This document shows, piece after piece, positions 1-11,528 of a stretch of 64,000 bases of DNA. The first letter of the stretch is position 1. Each line of letters starts with the position of its first letter. The translations under genes were made by a program, and so were the position numbers. Source of the DNA: Gigaspora margarita (taxonomy: Eukaryota; Glomeromycota; Glomeromycetes; Diversisporales; Gigasporaceae); the NCBI GenBank assembly GCA_009809945.1, contig WTPW01000011.1, positions 586,335 to 650,334 of the forward strand, read 5' to 3'. The notes beneath the pieces are model-generated. The model saw only the letters and a program-made list of their open reading frames with translations. It did no database searches and had not been told where the DNA came from.

Positions 1-678
1 CTAATATTAGTTTTAATTTTTCAATTTTGCACATATCACTACATAGGCTCTTTTTTTGTTTATATTAGAGGACTTTTTTTTGTTTATATCATTACTATAG
101 TATTATTTCTCCTATTATAAGTTGTAGATAGTAGAATCACATAGCTCTAAATAGAATAAGCAATATGCTGCAGCAACTCCTAATAGAAACACATAGCAAC
201 TATGCCTGCCAGAGCCACAAACCAGTTCTTACAAATTGATATTTTACTGCTATTGTTTGTTTATTACCTTTTTTAGATTTTATTCATGAATTTACACATG
301 CTTATGAGCATAGTAATTTTACCTGCTATAGCCCCAATCTAGTATTTGCACCTGAAATTTGGCTATCTTTGTTTGTTTATTCTCCTTTTTACTAAACAAT
401 GTATTTAGTTTAGTCTTGGCATCATTAAGTTAGTGGTATTGGCACATATAAGTTTGGCTTCAGCACAAATAAAAAGCTTAAAAGGCCTTTTGTCACCCCA
501 AGTATGCCTCAAGGTGTAGGAATTCGCCTCTGACCTTTATTCAAAGAAATTGTGGTCATGATAAAGTAAAGGTGAATTCAATAGAGTTAGTTGTAGTAGT
601 CTAAAATTCATATATTTAATAAAAGGAAAAAATGTATATAATACACTCTTTTTCGCTTCAATAAAGAATAACTCCAGG
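1..678. other. AT-rich sequence, no gene seen
   Basis: I see no convincing coding frame, RNA gene or inverted-repeat element here. The stretch just before 679 may be the inner 3' part of an older LTR element, because the adjacent 55 bases (679-733) recur upstream of the second LTR copy at 15963. Confidence 0.5.
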
Positions 679-1357
679 AAGAGTTCAAGTTTGATAAAGT
701 TAAAAGTTCTAACCTTCAAAATAAGAGTAGAAGTGTTAGAAAGTTTCTCTTGTTATTGAACCCATTTTGTTATAATAAAAATCAATTATTGAACCTATTT
801 TGTACCTGTAGAATATTCATTATTCTAAGTTAAAGTTGTATTGTTAGTTGTGACAACCTGAGTTTTGAACTCACTTTATTTTGTAACCCAGTTAAGAAAG
901 AAGATTGAATTAATCACTTTTATATATACCATCAATCAATTAAACCCTTTAATTGTCTAATTTATCAAACAATCAGTTGCTCTATTGTTCAATTAATCAC
1001 CTGCATCAACCCAATTTTGCCCTAGATTACATGTCAATTATTAATAATATTAATGATCATATTTAACCCTTTCACCCCAAGTTTCCTAAAATAAAAGCAG
1101 ATTTATATAAGTAGAGTGGACTTAGGACCACCAACCAAAGACATATACAAGAAATATTAGAGATACTTATTTTTGTTTATTCATGGCACAGCAAGATTTT
1201 AAAAAAGCCTTGAGACTTAGACTAAATCAACTATGCCTCTTTCTGCTTGCCAATTTAAGAATCAAGAGTCTTGCTGTACTGCTAGAGACTAATTTAAATA
1301 GATAGTGGTGTTGTTATTATATTCTATTTGATTAGCCGATTGCTAATAACCCTCACA
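679..1357 (+). mobile_element. LTR repeat, copy 1 (LTR about 734-1357)
   Basis: A sequence of about 680 bases that recurs at 15963-18747, there interrupted by an insertion. The likely LTR starts TGTTAGAAAG at 734 and ends CCTCACA at 1357, giving about 624 bases with TG..CA ends; with its insertion removed, copy 2 gives almost the same length. Gag-like coding follows downstream, so this acts as the 5' LTR of the decayed Ty3-type element at 1.7-4.1 kb. The odd point is that homology to copy 2 begins 55 bases before the TG, in a stretch ending in the purine-rich AATAAGAGTAGAAG, which resembles a polypurine tract of a 3' end. Either the LTR really starts at 679, or this is a shared LTR between two tandem elements. 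Confidence 0.75.
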
Positions 1358-1429
1358 ATTGGTGGTGACTATAAGATCAAATTACCCTTTTATTAGTGAA
1401 ATTCAATTACTCTAACTAATTGCCTCATA

Positions 1430-1695
1430 TTAGAAACCTTAAACCTAGAGTTCCTCAAATTCAAATTAAATCAAATATTGGATCAATTTGAATTTGATCA
1501 AATCAAATTGACACTGATTTGAATTTGATTTGATTGAATTTTTAATAGTAATTTTTAAATCAAATCAAATATTTGTCAAATCAAATCAAATTTGGCCAGA
1601 TTTGAATTTGATTAAATTAAAAATAGTCAAATTTGAATTTGAATTTGATCAAATATTTGATTCAAATATTTGAAGATCAAATCAAATTGCAGAAC
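1430..1695. repeat. Low-complexity TTTGAATTTGATC repeat in element leader
   Basis: The stretch is built almost entirely from variants of AAATCAAAT and ATTTGAATTTGAT in both orientations, so it can pair with itself in many registers. It lies between the LTR and the gag start, the position of the untranslated leader of a retrotransposon. No coding content is visible. Confidence 0.7.
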
Positions 1696-1745
1696 TCTAC
1701 TTAAACTAGTTATAAACAAACCTTTAAAATATCTTATCACACAAT

Positions 1746-2655
1746 ATGTCTAATATTGATAACATTGAGAATAACTGATCTCTGCCACCCTATGAACTAC
1801 TGGTTGAGGATGAACTGCAGTAAGAGCAAAACCAAACCCAGAACCTTCTCTGTGATAGCTCAAGCTTTCAGAGACATTGCTATGCATGATGTCCTGCACA
1901 TGTCTCATAAAAATAATTGGGTTCATGTAAAAACTTTCAAAGAAGAAGAAGGTAAAGACCCTGTGGAGTGGATTGAAGCATTCAAATGGGCCACAAATGC
2001 CAATAACTAGGCAGGAGAAAAATTAGAATTGCATTAGGGCACTTATCTGAAATTGCAGCTAGCTAGAACAATGCCCATAAAGAAGACCTACTTTACTAGA
2101 ACGATGAGGAAAACCCAGATGACTGTTTTGTACAATCATTTGTAATATATTTTGCCACCTCAGAATGAAGGCACCAAAGGCAAATAGGGTTAAATACACT
2201 CATACAGAGTGAAAATGAAAAAGTGGATAAGTACATTTACAAGTTTAAAAAGTTATTAAAAATAGTTGATCTGTACCATTGACTCCCTATATTTATGTTA
2301 TTTGAATGTTCTTTGTAACTTCAAGAAAAAACTACTGCATTAATGTTTCTCAGTAATACTGAAAACTTGAATACAGCTATAGCTGCTACAAGAAAGATAG
2401 AAGTCAGAAATTATTATAAGAAAAGGAATGACCCTACCATATCACAAATGAAGCAATTGGCTGCCAATTATATGAAATTAATGACCAATCTTGCTGCAGG
2501 AGCCAAAGTTAACCCTACTACCCCTAACAAAGATTATATCTGTTTTGAGTACCAAATCATGATAGGCTTATCTGCATCACATATAGTGAAAAGGTTATAT
2601 CACCCAAAATTGTCTTTTAGAAGGGCGTTAGGCTCCAAGGCTTTCTTACACTAGT
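1746..2655 (+). pseudogene. gag: Ty3-type retrotransposon gag, decayed
   Basis: Gag forms the particle that packages retrotransposon RNA. A start at 1746 (MSNIDNIEN) is followed by stops and frame changes. The segments VKTFKEEEGKDPVEWIEAF (about 1929-1985), a further piece reading EKVDKYIYKFKKLLK near 2217-2260, and TAIAATRKIEVRNYYKK (about 2367-2415) follow the order expected of a retrotransposon gag capsid domain. A cysteine/histidine-poor remnant of a zinc knuckle (ICFEYQ..SASHIVKR) sits near 2540-2600. At least four inactivating stops or shifts are visible, so it cannot be expressed as one protein. It sits between the LTR and the protease remnant, in the same orientation. Confidence 0.7.
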
Positions 2656-3029
2656 ACCCTACTACAAATACCCGTCCTTGAACTATTAACCTATATGACC
2701 TATATTAACTCAACTTAGAAGAAGACTTTACACTATCAAAAAGAAAGAAAGACAAGATAATAAGACAGGTTGGGATAAGTGACTACAAAAAAGAGTTGCT
2801 AATAACCAAAATGTACTTGCTCAATCAACTGGTCTCACTCTTATGAAAGTAACCAATTAGCCACCCAACCCAAAGTCATACCCTGCCCGAGGTATAGAAG
2901 AGAACCATTAATAGTGGACCAAATACTAGCCTATAATATTACTGAGGATATTTTGGTCTGACAATCCAATGCTACCTATAGACAATTGTTACAGGTCACA
3001 AAACAAAGCCAATACCTAGCCCAAGCCCT
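2656..3029 (+). pseudogene. Gag-protease linker remnant
   Basis: The stretch between gag and protease remnants of the same element. It contains several short open segments without a recognisable domain; by position it is the C-terminal gag / N-terminal pol linker. Stops in all forward frames prevent any single reading. Confidence 0.4.
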
Positions 3030-3369
3030 TTGGCAGCCTGTTATACCCATGCCAAAAGAACCAATCTAGCTAAACTTATCCCTGGTACCAAAACTACTGC
3101 AGCCAAATGCTATGTTAGAATTAAAAATAATCCAATATTAGCCATCTTGGACTCAGGTGCAGCTATAAGTATAATGTCAAAGAAACTACTCAATAAGTTG
3201 GATATACCGATACAGGAGCCTTTAACAGTAGTCATAGTGACTGCTAATAGAACCAGAAAGTGGGCTCTATATAAGGTAGCCAAATTGAAACTAGAGTAGG
3301 AGTGTTTTAGTACCAACCAAATTCCAGATTATCAAATCCTCTGATGAAACAATGCTTTTAGAAATCAAT

Positions 3370-4070
3370 GATTACGGTATGATTCCCCGAAAGTTCGTTC
3401 CTCGCCAGCTCATTTTTCTGACACTATATTCCCGACAGAATGTTTCACCTACAGCACTTTTTGTTGACAGAATCTTTCCTCGACATATCATGCTTTCGAC
3501 ATCTCCTTTCCTTAACATCTCATATTTTCGACAAGATATTTATCTGACATGACATATTTCTAATTTGACTTTTCTCCGACAATAAGTTTTATTGAATGCA
3601 CTTTTTCTGACAAGAACGATAAACCCAGTAATCATCACATTACGTGAAATCATTCAACACGTCATTTTGTTTACTAGCACTATCAACTCGGCCTAAATTA
3701 TACTATCACCTAACCCTAATCTAACCCTAACCCTAACCCTAATTTAGCCTGAGTGCTTAATCATGTGATGTGATGAACACGAATATATCACTCTACCCAA
3801 TAATTATATTTCTAGTCGGGGAAAGATCTTGTCAGAAAAAGATGTCAGAAACAAGTCATGTCAGAAAAATATTCTTTCTGAAGTACGTCATGTCAGTAAA
3901 ATGTCTTTTCGAAAATATGTCCTGTCAAGGAAAGGGGAGGTCGAAAATATGGTATGTCGAGGAAAGATTCTGTCAACAAAAAATGCTGTAGGTGAAACAT
4001 TCTATCGGGGATATAGTGTCAGAAAAATGAGCTGGCGGGGAACTAACTTTCGGGGAATCAAGCAACAACT
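3370..4070. mobile_element. Palindromic Mutator-like MITE with 9-base TSD
   Basis: Two long inverted arms (about 3380-3605 and 3815-4060) share ends of the form TGATTCCCCGAAAGTT and many GTCAGAAAA/CGACA motifs inside. The 9-base direct repeat GAAATCAAT flanks the element at 3361-3369 and 4071-4079, and the protease reading frame of the host element joins cleanly across it. A 9-base duplication with long terminal inverted repeats is typical of Mutator-like elements. No transposase is encoded, so it is non-autonomous. Frames inside it are artefacts of the repeats. The spacer carries a telomere-like run (3713-3743). Confidence 0.8.
3713..3743. repeat. Telomere-like CCCTAA run
   Basis: Five near-consecutive CCCTAA/TCTAA units lie in the centre of the palindromic element at 3370-4070. 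The TTAGGG-type unit is the telomere repeat of most fungi and animals; here it is internal and short. Confidence 0.8.
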
Positions 4071-4301
4071 GAAATCAATTGGTTTCAAAAGATTTGAGCA
4101 TACCTCTACTTTGATAAGAATAAACTAGTATCTCGATACTCTGAGAAAAGCACAAAAGTCCCTATTATCCAAATCTGAGAGGACCCACCAGATATCCCTA
4201 ATGAAATTTCAAAGAAAGAAAAAAAAGAAGAAGACTTCTTCAATAGCTATGAGGAAAAAAGATAAAAGAGGTGAAAAGTTACCATCAGTGTTTAAAATTG
4301 G

Positions 4302-4440
4302 CCTGCAGAATCTGTGGAGCACAGACTAAAAATTTAATCTGCAATTTTTTTTTAAGAATATATGCGGATTCCGCAAATATGAAAGAAAAAGCTCCACAGA
4401 ATTTCTGTATATTTATAGATATTTTTTTTTGTTCTGCAGG
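4302..4440. mobile_element. Small inverted-repeat element, CCTGCAGAA ends
   Basis: CCTGCAGAATCTGTGGAGC at 4302 is answered by GCTCCACAGA at 4391 and TTCTGCAGG at 4432-4440 in inverted order, giving a hairpin-forming unit of about 140 bases. I found no clear target-site duplication, so identity as a MITE is tentative. It ends the recognisable retrotransposon sequence. Confidence 0.4.
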
Positions 4441-5716
4441 TTTAATATTAGGTAAATCTGTGAGCATTTATTAAAAAATTTATTGAATTTATATGCTAAA
4501 GTCAAATAGGGAACGCATGCTAATCACAATGTTCTACTATTGACCATATAAACAAGTGATAGGAATCAGTTGCATAAAGTTTGAAATAATTACATATTTT
4601 AGACAAAGAATAATTTGGCTAATTTTTTATCAAGTTTTCTAGAATTCTCAGTAATAGCTATCAAGATATACTACATACTTGAAATAAACTTTTCATTACT
4701 GTCTTATCATATTTAATACTCCTTGGGCTTTGTCAGTTATGTATATACGTATATATATATACACACATATGTAATTCTGGATTTTGATCTTTACTGTATT
4801 CGGATTCCAGGTAATAGTAAAATTGCACAAAATAAATTTTATTAAATAAAATTTTATTTCCATATATTAACTAATTTTCTGCAGATATATAATTTAATAA
4901 AAATAATTTAACAACTCTTTTTGTTAATCACTTGTACACAAAATTTTCAAACTTAATTATTTAAAAAATCCTTATAACTTTATAATTTATTAAGTTAACC
5001 TGGCTTCTACTTTTAAATAAACTTGTTCTACTCTTAAAAATATATACAATATTAAAATTTCATTGCAAAATTCTTTAAACTTATCAAGCAAAGGCCCTTT
5101 GGTCTAAAATTGTATTTTCTTGAAATACATTTAAAATGGCCTTTTTAATCTATCTTGCAAACTAAGAGAAAGTTAAAGAGCATACTTTTCTCATCACAAC
5201 AAGCTATATTCCAAGCTTGTAGTCCTAAAACTGACTGAGATACATTTAAAAAACCTTTAACTCTTCTATATTTTTTTTCTATTTTTTATTTTTTTTTATT
5301 TTGGTCTTTTTTAACTCTACCACAAAAATACCCCTATAGGCGTTTTTTGTATAACATAAAATCATGCTACCCACATTTTTAATAACCTGAAATTAATTGG
5401 TTTTTAATTAATTAAACAAATTATTAATTAATTTTACACAAGGCAAATATTTACTCCTTTTGTAACCTCTTTAATTTGTACAAAGCACATTATCTAAATT
5501 ATACAACCTTGCATATCTTGTGTAATACATGACTGTGTAATACATAACTTGTATATCATGTGATATAAATAGCACGTGACTTGTGTAACATATACTTGAC
5601 TAGTCAGTATTACATTACACGAACCAACTTATACCTTTTCGTGAAGCTCTCAATAATCTCTGCCTTATTATTCTATTTATTAAATTCACCCTTCGCTCGA
5701 ATAATCTTAAATACCA
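4441..5716. other. AT-rich sequence, no gene seen
   Basis: Contains a short alternating TA/CA run (about 4741-4770), long AT-rich tracts and no frame, RNA or element end that I can support. Confidence 0.5.
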
Positions 5717-5904
5717 TATATTCCCAAAAATAAGCAACCTTTTTTTGGACGATTTTAAGCAAAAAAAACTGGGGGTTGCTTATTTTCGGGTTATACAAGT
5801 TTTTAAGAATTTATGCCCTATAGCAAAGGTTGCTTATTATTGGTGTTATCTTTTTAAAAAAAATTCTCACGCATTTAAACTTGTATGAACAGGTTTTGCA
5901 CATA

Positions 5905-5985
5905 ACGTACTAGCATGTGCATTAATAAACATAGTGTCTATGCCATATTTGGCACTATGTTTAATAACACACATGCATACGTTAC
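5905..5985. repeat. Perfect-arm hairpin of about 80 bases
   Basis: AACGTACTAGCATGTGCAT and the following AATAAACATAGTG are answered, after a loop of about 16 bases, by CACTATGTTTAATAA and ATGCATACGTT. The arms are about 30 bases each with few mismatches. It lies inside the 5717-7440 element. Confidence 0.7.
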
Positions 5986-5989
5986 TATA

Positions 5990-6538
5990 TTATTAATTTT
6001 TTTTAGCATTTTTTTTAACGAGTTTTTTAAATTTTTTATTTTTTTTTTTTATTCGATTTTTTTTTTATTTTTTTTTACGATTTTTTTTAATAGTTTTTTA
6101 CGATTTTTTTTAACAGTTTTTTTAAAATTTTTTTTCTATGATTTTTTTTAATGAGTTTTTTTTTATTTTTTTTTTCTACGATATTTTTTTTATTTTTTTA
6201 TGTTTTTTTTATTAATGTTTTATTTTTNNNNNNNNNNNNNNNNNNNNNNNNNNNNNNNNNNNNNNNNNNNNNNNNNNNNNNNNNNNNNNNNNNNNNNNNN
6301 NNNNNNNNNNNNNNNNNNNNNNNNNNNNNNNNNNTTTTTTTAATTTTTTTATTTATATTTTATTATTATTTATTTTTTTTGATTTTTTTTGTATTTATTA
6401 ACAATTTTTTTTAATTTTTTTTTTTAATTATTTTTTTTAATTAAACTTTTTATCATAATTTTTTTAATTTTTTATTTAAATATGTGTGTTATTTTATTTT
6501 TACAGTAGCAGGTAGTATTTTTTTATTTATTAATTTAA
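5990..6538. other. T-rich low-complexity tract with assembly gap 6228-6334
   Basis: Runs of 8-10 T separated by single bases, including a repeated ACGATTTTTTTTAA motif, on both sides of a 107-base N run. Phe/Leu-rich reading frames across it are meaningless. The gap probably marks collapsed homopolymer sequence. Confidence 0.85.
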
Positions 6539-6937
6539 GGAATTTATAATTTGGTGCACCATGCACTTAGTGCACCCCATGTACTTAGTGCATCTCTAGT
6601 ATATAGTATATCCCTATAGTAGCAAATATAAATAATAATAATTAGAATTAGATGTAGGGTTTTTATTGGTGTTAACTTGTACAATGTTACATAGCATTAG
6701 TTTTGTGTAACTAAAATTATTAGAGTTAGGGTTAGAGTTAGGGTTAGAGGTTAGAATTAGAGTTAGTATTAAATATTGGGTAACTTGTGTAATGTTACAC
6801 AAAATTAGTTTGTGTAACCAAATTTATTTTCGCAAAAGCAATATACTAGAAATTTGTGTAACATGTATGCATATATTTATATTATACAAAGTATTAAAGG
6901 GATGCACTAAGTGCATGTGCAGCAACTTATTAAACCC
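6539..6937. mobile_element. MITE with 9-base TSD and GTGCAC-type ends
   Basis: GGAATTTATAATTTGG then TGCACCATGCACTTAGTGCA at the left is answered by TGCACTAAGTGCATGTGCAG and TTATTAAACCC at the right, forming inverted repeats of about 40 bases. TTAATTTAA flanks both sides (6530-6538, 6938-6946), a possible 9-base target duplication, although AT-rich words of this kind arise easily by chance. The middle has TTAGGG-like units (6718-6770). Non-autonomous. Confidence 0.6.
6718..6770. repeat. Degenerate TTAGGG-like run
   Basis: A chain of GTTAGA/GTTAGG units in the centre of the MITE at 6539-6937. It is short and impure. Confidence 0.6.
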
Positions 6938-7630
6938 TTAATTTAAATACGTACGTATCTTTTTTTTATTTTAGTTATTTTTTATTTATTTATATTTTAT
7001 TTTAAATTATTTTTAAATTATTTTTTTATTTAAATATATATGTCCGGTACGTTTTATTTTACTTTTACTTTGAGTTTTTTTTATTCATTGTGCGATCAAA
7101 AAAATTTCAACCATTGAGCATATNCAAGTTAACTATTTTCGTTAATATGCATATATACAATAGTGGGAATAATGCTGATTATTCCCAAGTAGGAAATAAG
7201 GGTGCTTTATATAATGCTCGTACTACTTTAATTAGTGTTGTTTTCCCGATATACATAAGAAATTTGTTTAAAAATAGTGATGGTATTGGGGGTTGCTTAT
7301 TTTCGGAACAAAAAATTTTAATATTAATTTTGGTTCGAAAAAGCGAGGTAGCTTATTTTTGGGTTATAGATGATTTTAAGTTTTTTGTTCAAAAACGGAG
7401 GGGTTGCTTATTTTCGGAGTAGCTTATTTTCGGGAATATACGATATATATTATTTTCCTCTATTTATTTAAATTTGATAACTATACTAATTTTATTTTTA
7501 TATTTACAAAATCTACTTTAAATTCAATACTCTCTTTATAATTAAAAATCCTTTAAATTTATTTTACTTTATTTTGTTTCTTTATCACTTTATACTCTAT
7601 ATACTTTTCTACTGCAAACCTTCTTTCAAT

Positions 7631-10600
7631 ATGCCAATATTAACTCAACAAGACCCAGATACTGCTGATCTTGACTACTTTTATACTCATCATGCACAAA
7701 GTTTTGGTATTGCTCTATTTGAAGATGAACAAGAAAATAACTTAAAAGCAATTTCTCCAAACCAGGAACCAACTACTTGTCATACTAGAACTACTAGAAC
7801 TAATAAAGCAACACACTTCTTTCGTGCCTCTTCAACAACATCAGTAGTTACATGCTTATGCCATAAATACCACACAAAATTCATTTCAGTCCAAAACAAT
7901 ATCTATCAACCTCATAAANAATTTACTCAAATTGCAATNGGAAAAAAACAAAATAGCAAAACNGTTGAACTTATTNACCAAATTTCTCAAACTTCTGACA
8001 ACATTNCANCTTCACCTANACCTCAACTATGCCAANACACATGTCCTAAATGTTCTAAATCAATTATCTGTAGAATTTATAACAATAAACACCACCCAAA
8101 TGAAAGCTATGTTCTTGTTGACAAGAAAGTTTATTATACAAATTGTGCTACTCTATTGCCAACATCCTTTTCCACTTTTTCAACTACTTCTTCTTTAAAT
8201 ATTTCATCTACTATTTTTCATCTTGAAGATTCTAGAAAAAACTTGACTTCAGTTTTTTAAAATTTACAAAATATCTCACAATCATCTCAAGGAGATCCCC
8301 AAACAGCAACCTTCAACTCGCCAATCCATACTGCTTCTTCAGCTATATTAACATCCACTCCCTCAACCCAATCTAATGCTCTTTCTACCCAATCTTTAGC
8401 AAAGCCACTCTCTAATATTAATACAAATAAAACTTTTCAAACTTCTCAAATCCAACCATTTGTCAAACATACTTATTCTAGTAAATTAAAATCTCTAGTT
8501 AATCCTCTTTTTTCAACTCTTGGTCCACTTATTTCAACTGAAGATTTACAAGACTCTTCAATGGATATAGATAATACCTCTAGTAATTCTGCTAACACTA
8601 TTTTTCAGCAACAACAATAGCAACAGCAACAAAAACAACAACAACAATCTCTTAATAAAGAACAGCAAACATCTNCTAATAAAAATTCAACTTCTAGCAA
8701 TACTTCCAATACCCATGCCAAATCTAATCCAACTTTTGATTGGCTCGCAAACTTCCCAATTACTGAAGAAATGGAATCCAATAACAAGCTTCAAACAAAT
8801 ACATCCTCTTTATTATACAACTTCCTTAAATCACATCTTCATAATTCCTATTCTGGAAGTATTATTAAAGAAGGAACAAAAAACAGCAAACCTCTTAAAG
8901 CAAGTTTTCACTATATCATTATAACAATGGCAGGAGAAAGCTCTGATTTTCTCACTAGCTTTATTTATCAAAAAAATCCAACTATAAATAAAAAAAACCA
9001 AAATACTATTTGAAATCCATGAAAGACTCTTAAACTTCTAATTCACAAATTCACAACTATTCTTTTTACTAAACTTAACTATGCTGAGATATTTGCATCC
9101 TCAGCTACAATTCCTACTTATAAGCCAGAAAATAGACTTCAATTCTGCCTAATATTAGCATATATACATCTTTATTTATCTGAGAACTACCAAGCAATCA
9201 ACTATAACAAATTTGCAGAAGATTTAAATCTTCGGCCTAAAACATACAATCTTTATCCATATACAGTTTCTACAGATAAAACAGAAAGATACCTAACAAT
9301 TAAGCATGACAACAAATTTANTATTAACCTTNTTTTTAATATTNCTAAATCTTTATTTNTTAAAAATTTCTNCATTCCTTCACTCNACAACTCCCTTGAT
9401 CATCTTAAAGAATGGTTCAAACAATTCTTTCCTATCTACAATCGTCAATTTACTAATTCACTAGATAAAGAACAAACCTTCAGTACTCTTAAAAAGGAAA
9501 TAAGGAAAAAATTTATCTCTTAACTTAGAAATCTTCTCCCTATTAAATTTATCTTTCATGAACCATATAGTTTTCAAGAAAGGCATAATGAATGCTTTCA
9601 CTCTATTAATTATCATATCCTTACCTGCAAACACACAGACTGCACATTCATAAATGAAAATTACTAACATGATACATCTAAACTCTTCAAGCACATTCTC
9701 GATAACTCATTTGAATCCTTTCCAAAAAAGACTTTTAATATAGAAGACCTTCATATTGACGAATCAATATTTCATATAAATAGTGAACACAAAGCTACAT
9801 TTGACAAACCTTTTCCAACAAAACTTCTCGATAAACTTGCAGATGAAGCTGAAGCACTTTATTGTGCAGACAATTTAGCAAAAACAAGAGAAGGTCGTCA
9901 AAATGCCTTCTTCTATAAATATTTAATATCAAATTAGCAAGTTGCTGCACAAAACCATAATATTGACAACCTTAACAATGAATCAGCTATTGTTAAAATT
10001 ACCAATGAAATTATCGATACTGACTTCCTAGCATGAATAATTACCTACTTTGATCTAATTAAAGAAAAGCAACCATCCTTTTCACAAATAGTCAAATTCT
10101 ATAAAACAAATGCATACCCTGAGGCTGAAAAACTTCTGATTACAAAATTTAATATGACTTTCAAATTCCACCCTTAATTGAAGAATCTCTCTTTTTGAGA
10201 GAAACTCCTTTTCAGTAACATTGTCTTCTACAAACCCCATAGATACAGCCACCATTTCTCTAAAAGATACACCCTTAGTAGTTAGTGAAGAANACATTCT
10301 CGATAACTCATTTGAATCCTTCCCAAAAAAGACTTTTAATATAGAAGACCTTCATATTGACGAATCAATATTTCATATAAATAGTGAACACAAAGCTACA
10401 TTTGACAAACCTTTTCCAACAAAACTTCTCGATAAACTTGCAGATGAAGCTGAAGCACTTTATTGTGCAGACAATTTAGCAAAAACAAGAGAAGGTCGTC
10501 AAAATGCCTTCTTCTATAAATATTTAATATCAAATTAGCAAGTTGCTGCACAAAACCATAATATTGACAACCTTAACAATGAATCAGCTATTGTTAAAAT

Positions 10601-11526
10601 TACCAATGAAATTATCGATACTGACTTCCTAGCATGAATAATTACCTACTTTGATCTAATTAAAGAAAAGCAACCATCCTTTTCACAAATAGTCAAATTC
10701 TATAAAACAAATGCATACCCTGAGGCTGAAAAACTTCTGATTACAAAATTTAATATGACTTTCAAATTCCACCCTTAATTGAAGAATCTCTCTTTTTGAG
10801 AGAAACTCCTTTTCAGTAACATTGTCTTCTACAAACCCCATAGATACAGCCACCATTTCTCTAAAAGATACACCCTTAGTAGTTAGTGAAGAAAATGATG
10901 TAAGTAGGCAGGTGGTAAAGTCTATTTATCTGGAAGATTTAGATAATGATAGTTTTCTAACGTTTAATCAGAGAACTTCTGAATCTTGCGGAGCTGTGCA
11001 AGCCAGGCATATGGTAAGCGCAGTAGAAGACAATATACCAAATATCTCAAAATCCATATCATCATCTCCCTCTGAGATATTAACTTCTAATATTAACAAC
11101 AATTTAATACCAACTTATCCTGATGATGAATTGCTACTAGATGAAACTGACACTACTAGTACTGATTCTAATACAACTCCTTTGGTAGAGGAAACTTTTA
11201 CAAACCTATACTCAGATATTTCTGAAATACATGACCCACTAGCATGTTATAACAAATTTCTTTATCATCACAGACTACAAACCCTTCCTTCACCACAAAC
11301 TGTAGGTTCATTTTTAGAATATATTCAAGAAAACTACCCTATGTACTACTCTAATCAATATATCAGAATTTCAATCAAACCTCACCCACGAATTAGCTAC
11401 TACTTCATGGAAGCACATATTTATTTGCCATATGAAAAGTTTTTGCCAGGTCACTTTTTTTACCCTTTGATGATTTACATGTTTTTTACAAACTTGAACT
11501 CAAATCATTTACTAGCTCCAACTTGA
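7631..11526 (+). pseudogene. LINE ORF1-like region, decayed
   Basis: An upstream ATG at 7631 (MPILTQQDPDTADLDYF) opens a frame that carries past several stops (8258, 8617, 9011) in the same phase, so the decay is mainly point mutation. Visible features are a cysteine-rich stretch (TCLCHKYH near 7852; CPKCSKSIIC near 8047), Ser/Thr/Gln-rich linker with a poly-Gln run (about 8608-8650), and a low-complexity acidic C-terminal part (10822-11526). It precedes an endonuclease-reverse transcriptase ORF in the same strand, which is why I read it as the first ORF of a LINE; no RNA-binding domain is certain. A 601-base tandem duplication (9693-10894) inflates its length. Scattered single N calls fall in 7918-9386. 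Confidence 0.55.
9693..10894 (+). repeat. 601-base tandem duplication inside LINE ORF1
   Basis: Sequence from 9693 (ACATTCTCGATAACTC) to 10293 repeats from 10294 to 10894 at a constant offset of 601, with only isolated differences seen (for example CCTTTCC against CCTTCCC near 9720 and 10320). A single N sits at 10293, exactly the junction. Near identity together with an N at the joint suggests an assembly duplication rather than an old biological one. Confidence 0.9.
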
Positions 11527-11528
11527 GC

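Larger units (their letters stand above)
3030..4128 (+). pseudogene. Ty3-type aspartic protease, split by an insertion
   Basis: Retrotransposon aspartic protease cleaves the Gag-Pol polyprotein. The segment 3030-3299 reads AILDSGAAISIMSKKLL, with the catalytic Asp-Ser-Gly triplet, followed by IPIQEPLTVVIVTANRT and a stop at 3297. The reading continues near 3320-3369 in another frame and is then broken by the palindromic element at 3370-4070. Downstream, from 4071, the frame resumes with residues of the type INWFQ..AYLYFDKNKLVSRY, which is the usual C-terminal side of this protease family. Removing the insertion and one copy of its 9-base duplication makes the two halves contiguous. No reverse transcriptase follows. 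Confidence 0.7.
5717..7440. mobile_element. Inverted-repeat element with AAAATAAGC ends
   Basis: The left end TATATTCCCAAAAATAAGC (5717-5735) is answered by GCTTATTTTCGGGAATATA (7422-7440). Subterminal copies of GGTTGCTTATTTTCGG recur near 5763-5790, 7289-7305 and 7401-7416, so each end is itself repetitive. TA lies at both edges, compatible with a Tc1/mariner/pogo-type insertion, but this is weak in such AT-rich DNA. The interior has T-rich filler, an assembly gap, a hairpin and a smaller element at 6539-6937. No transposase frame is visible. Confidence 0.6.

Noticed and set aside
6151-6414. Phe-rich frame across the T-rich tract
   Set aside because: Homopolymer translation through an N gap.
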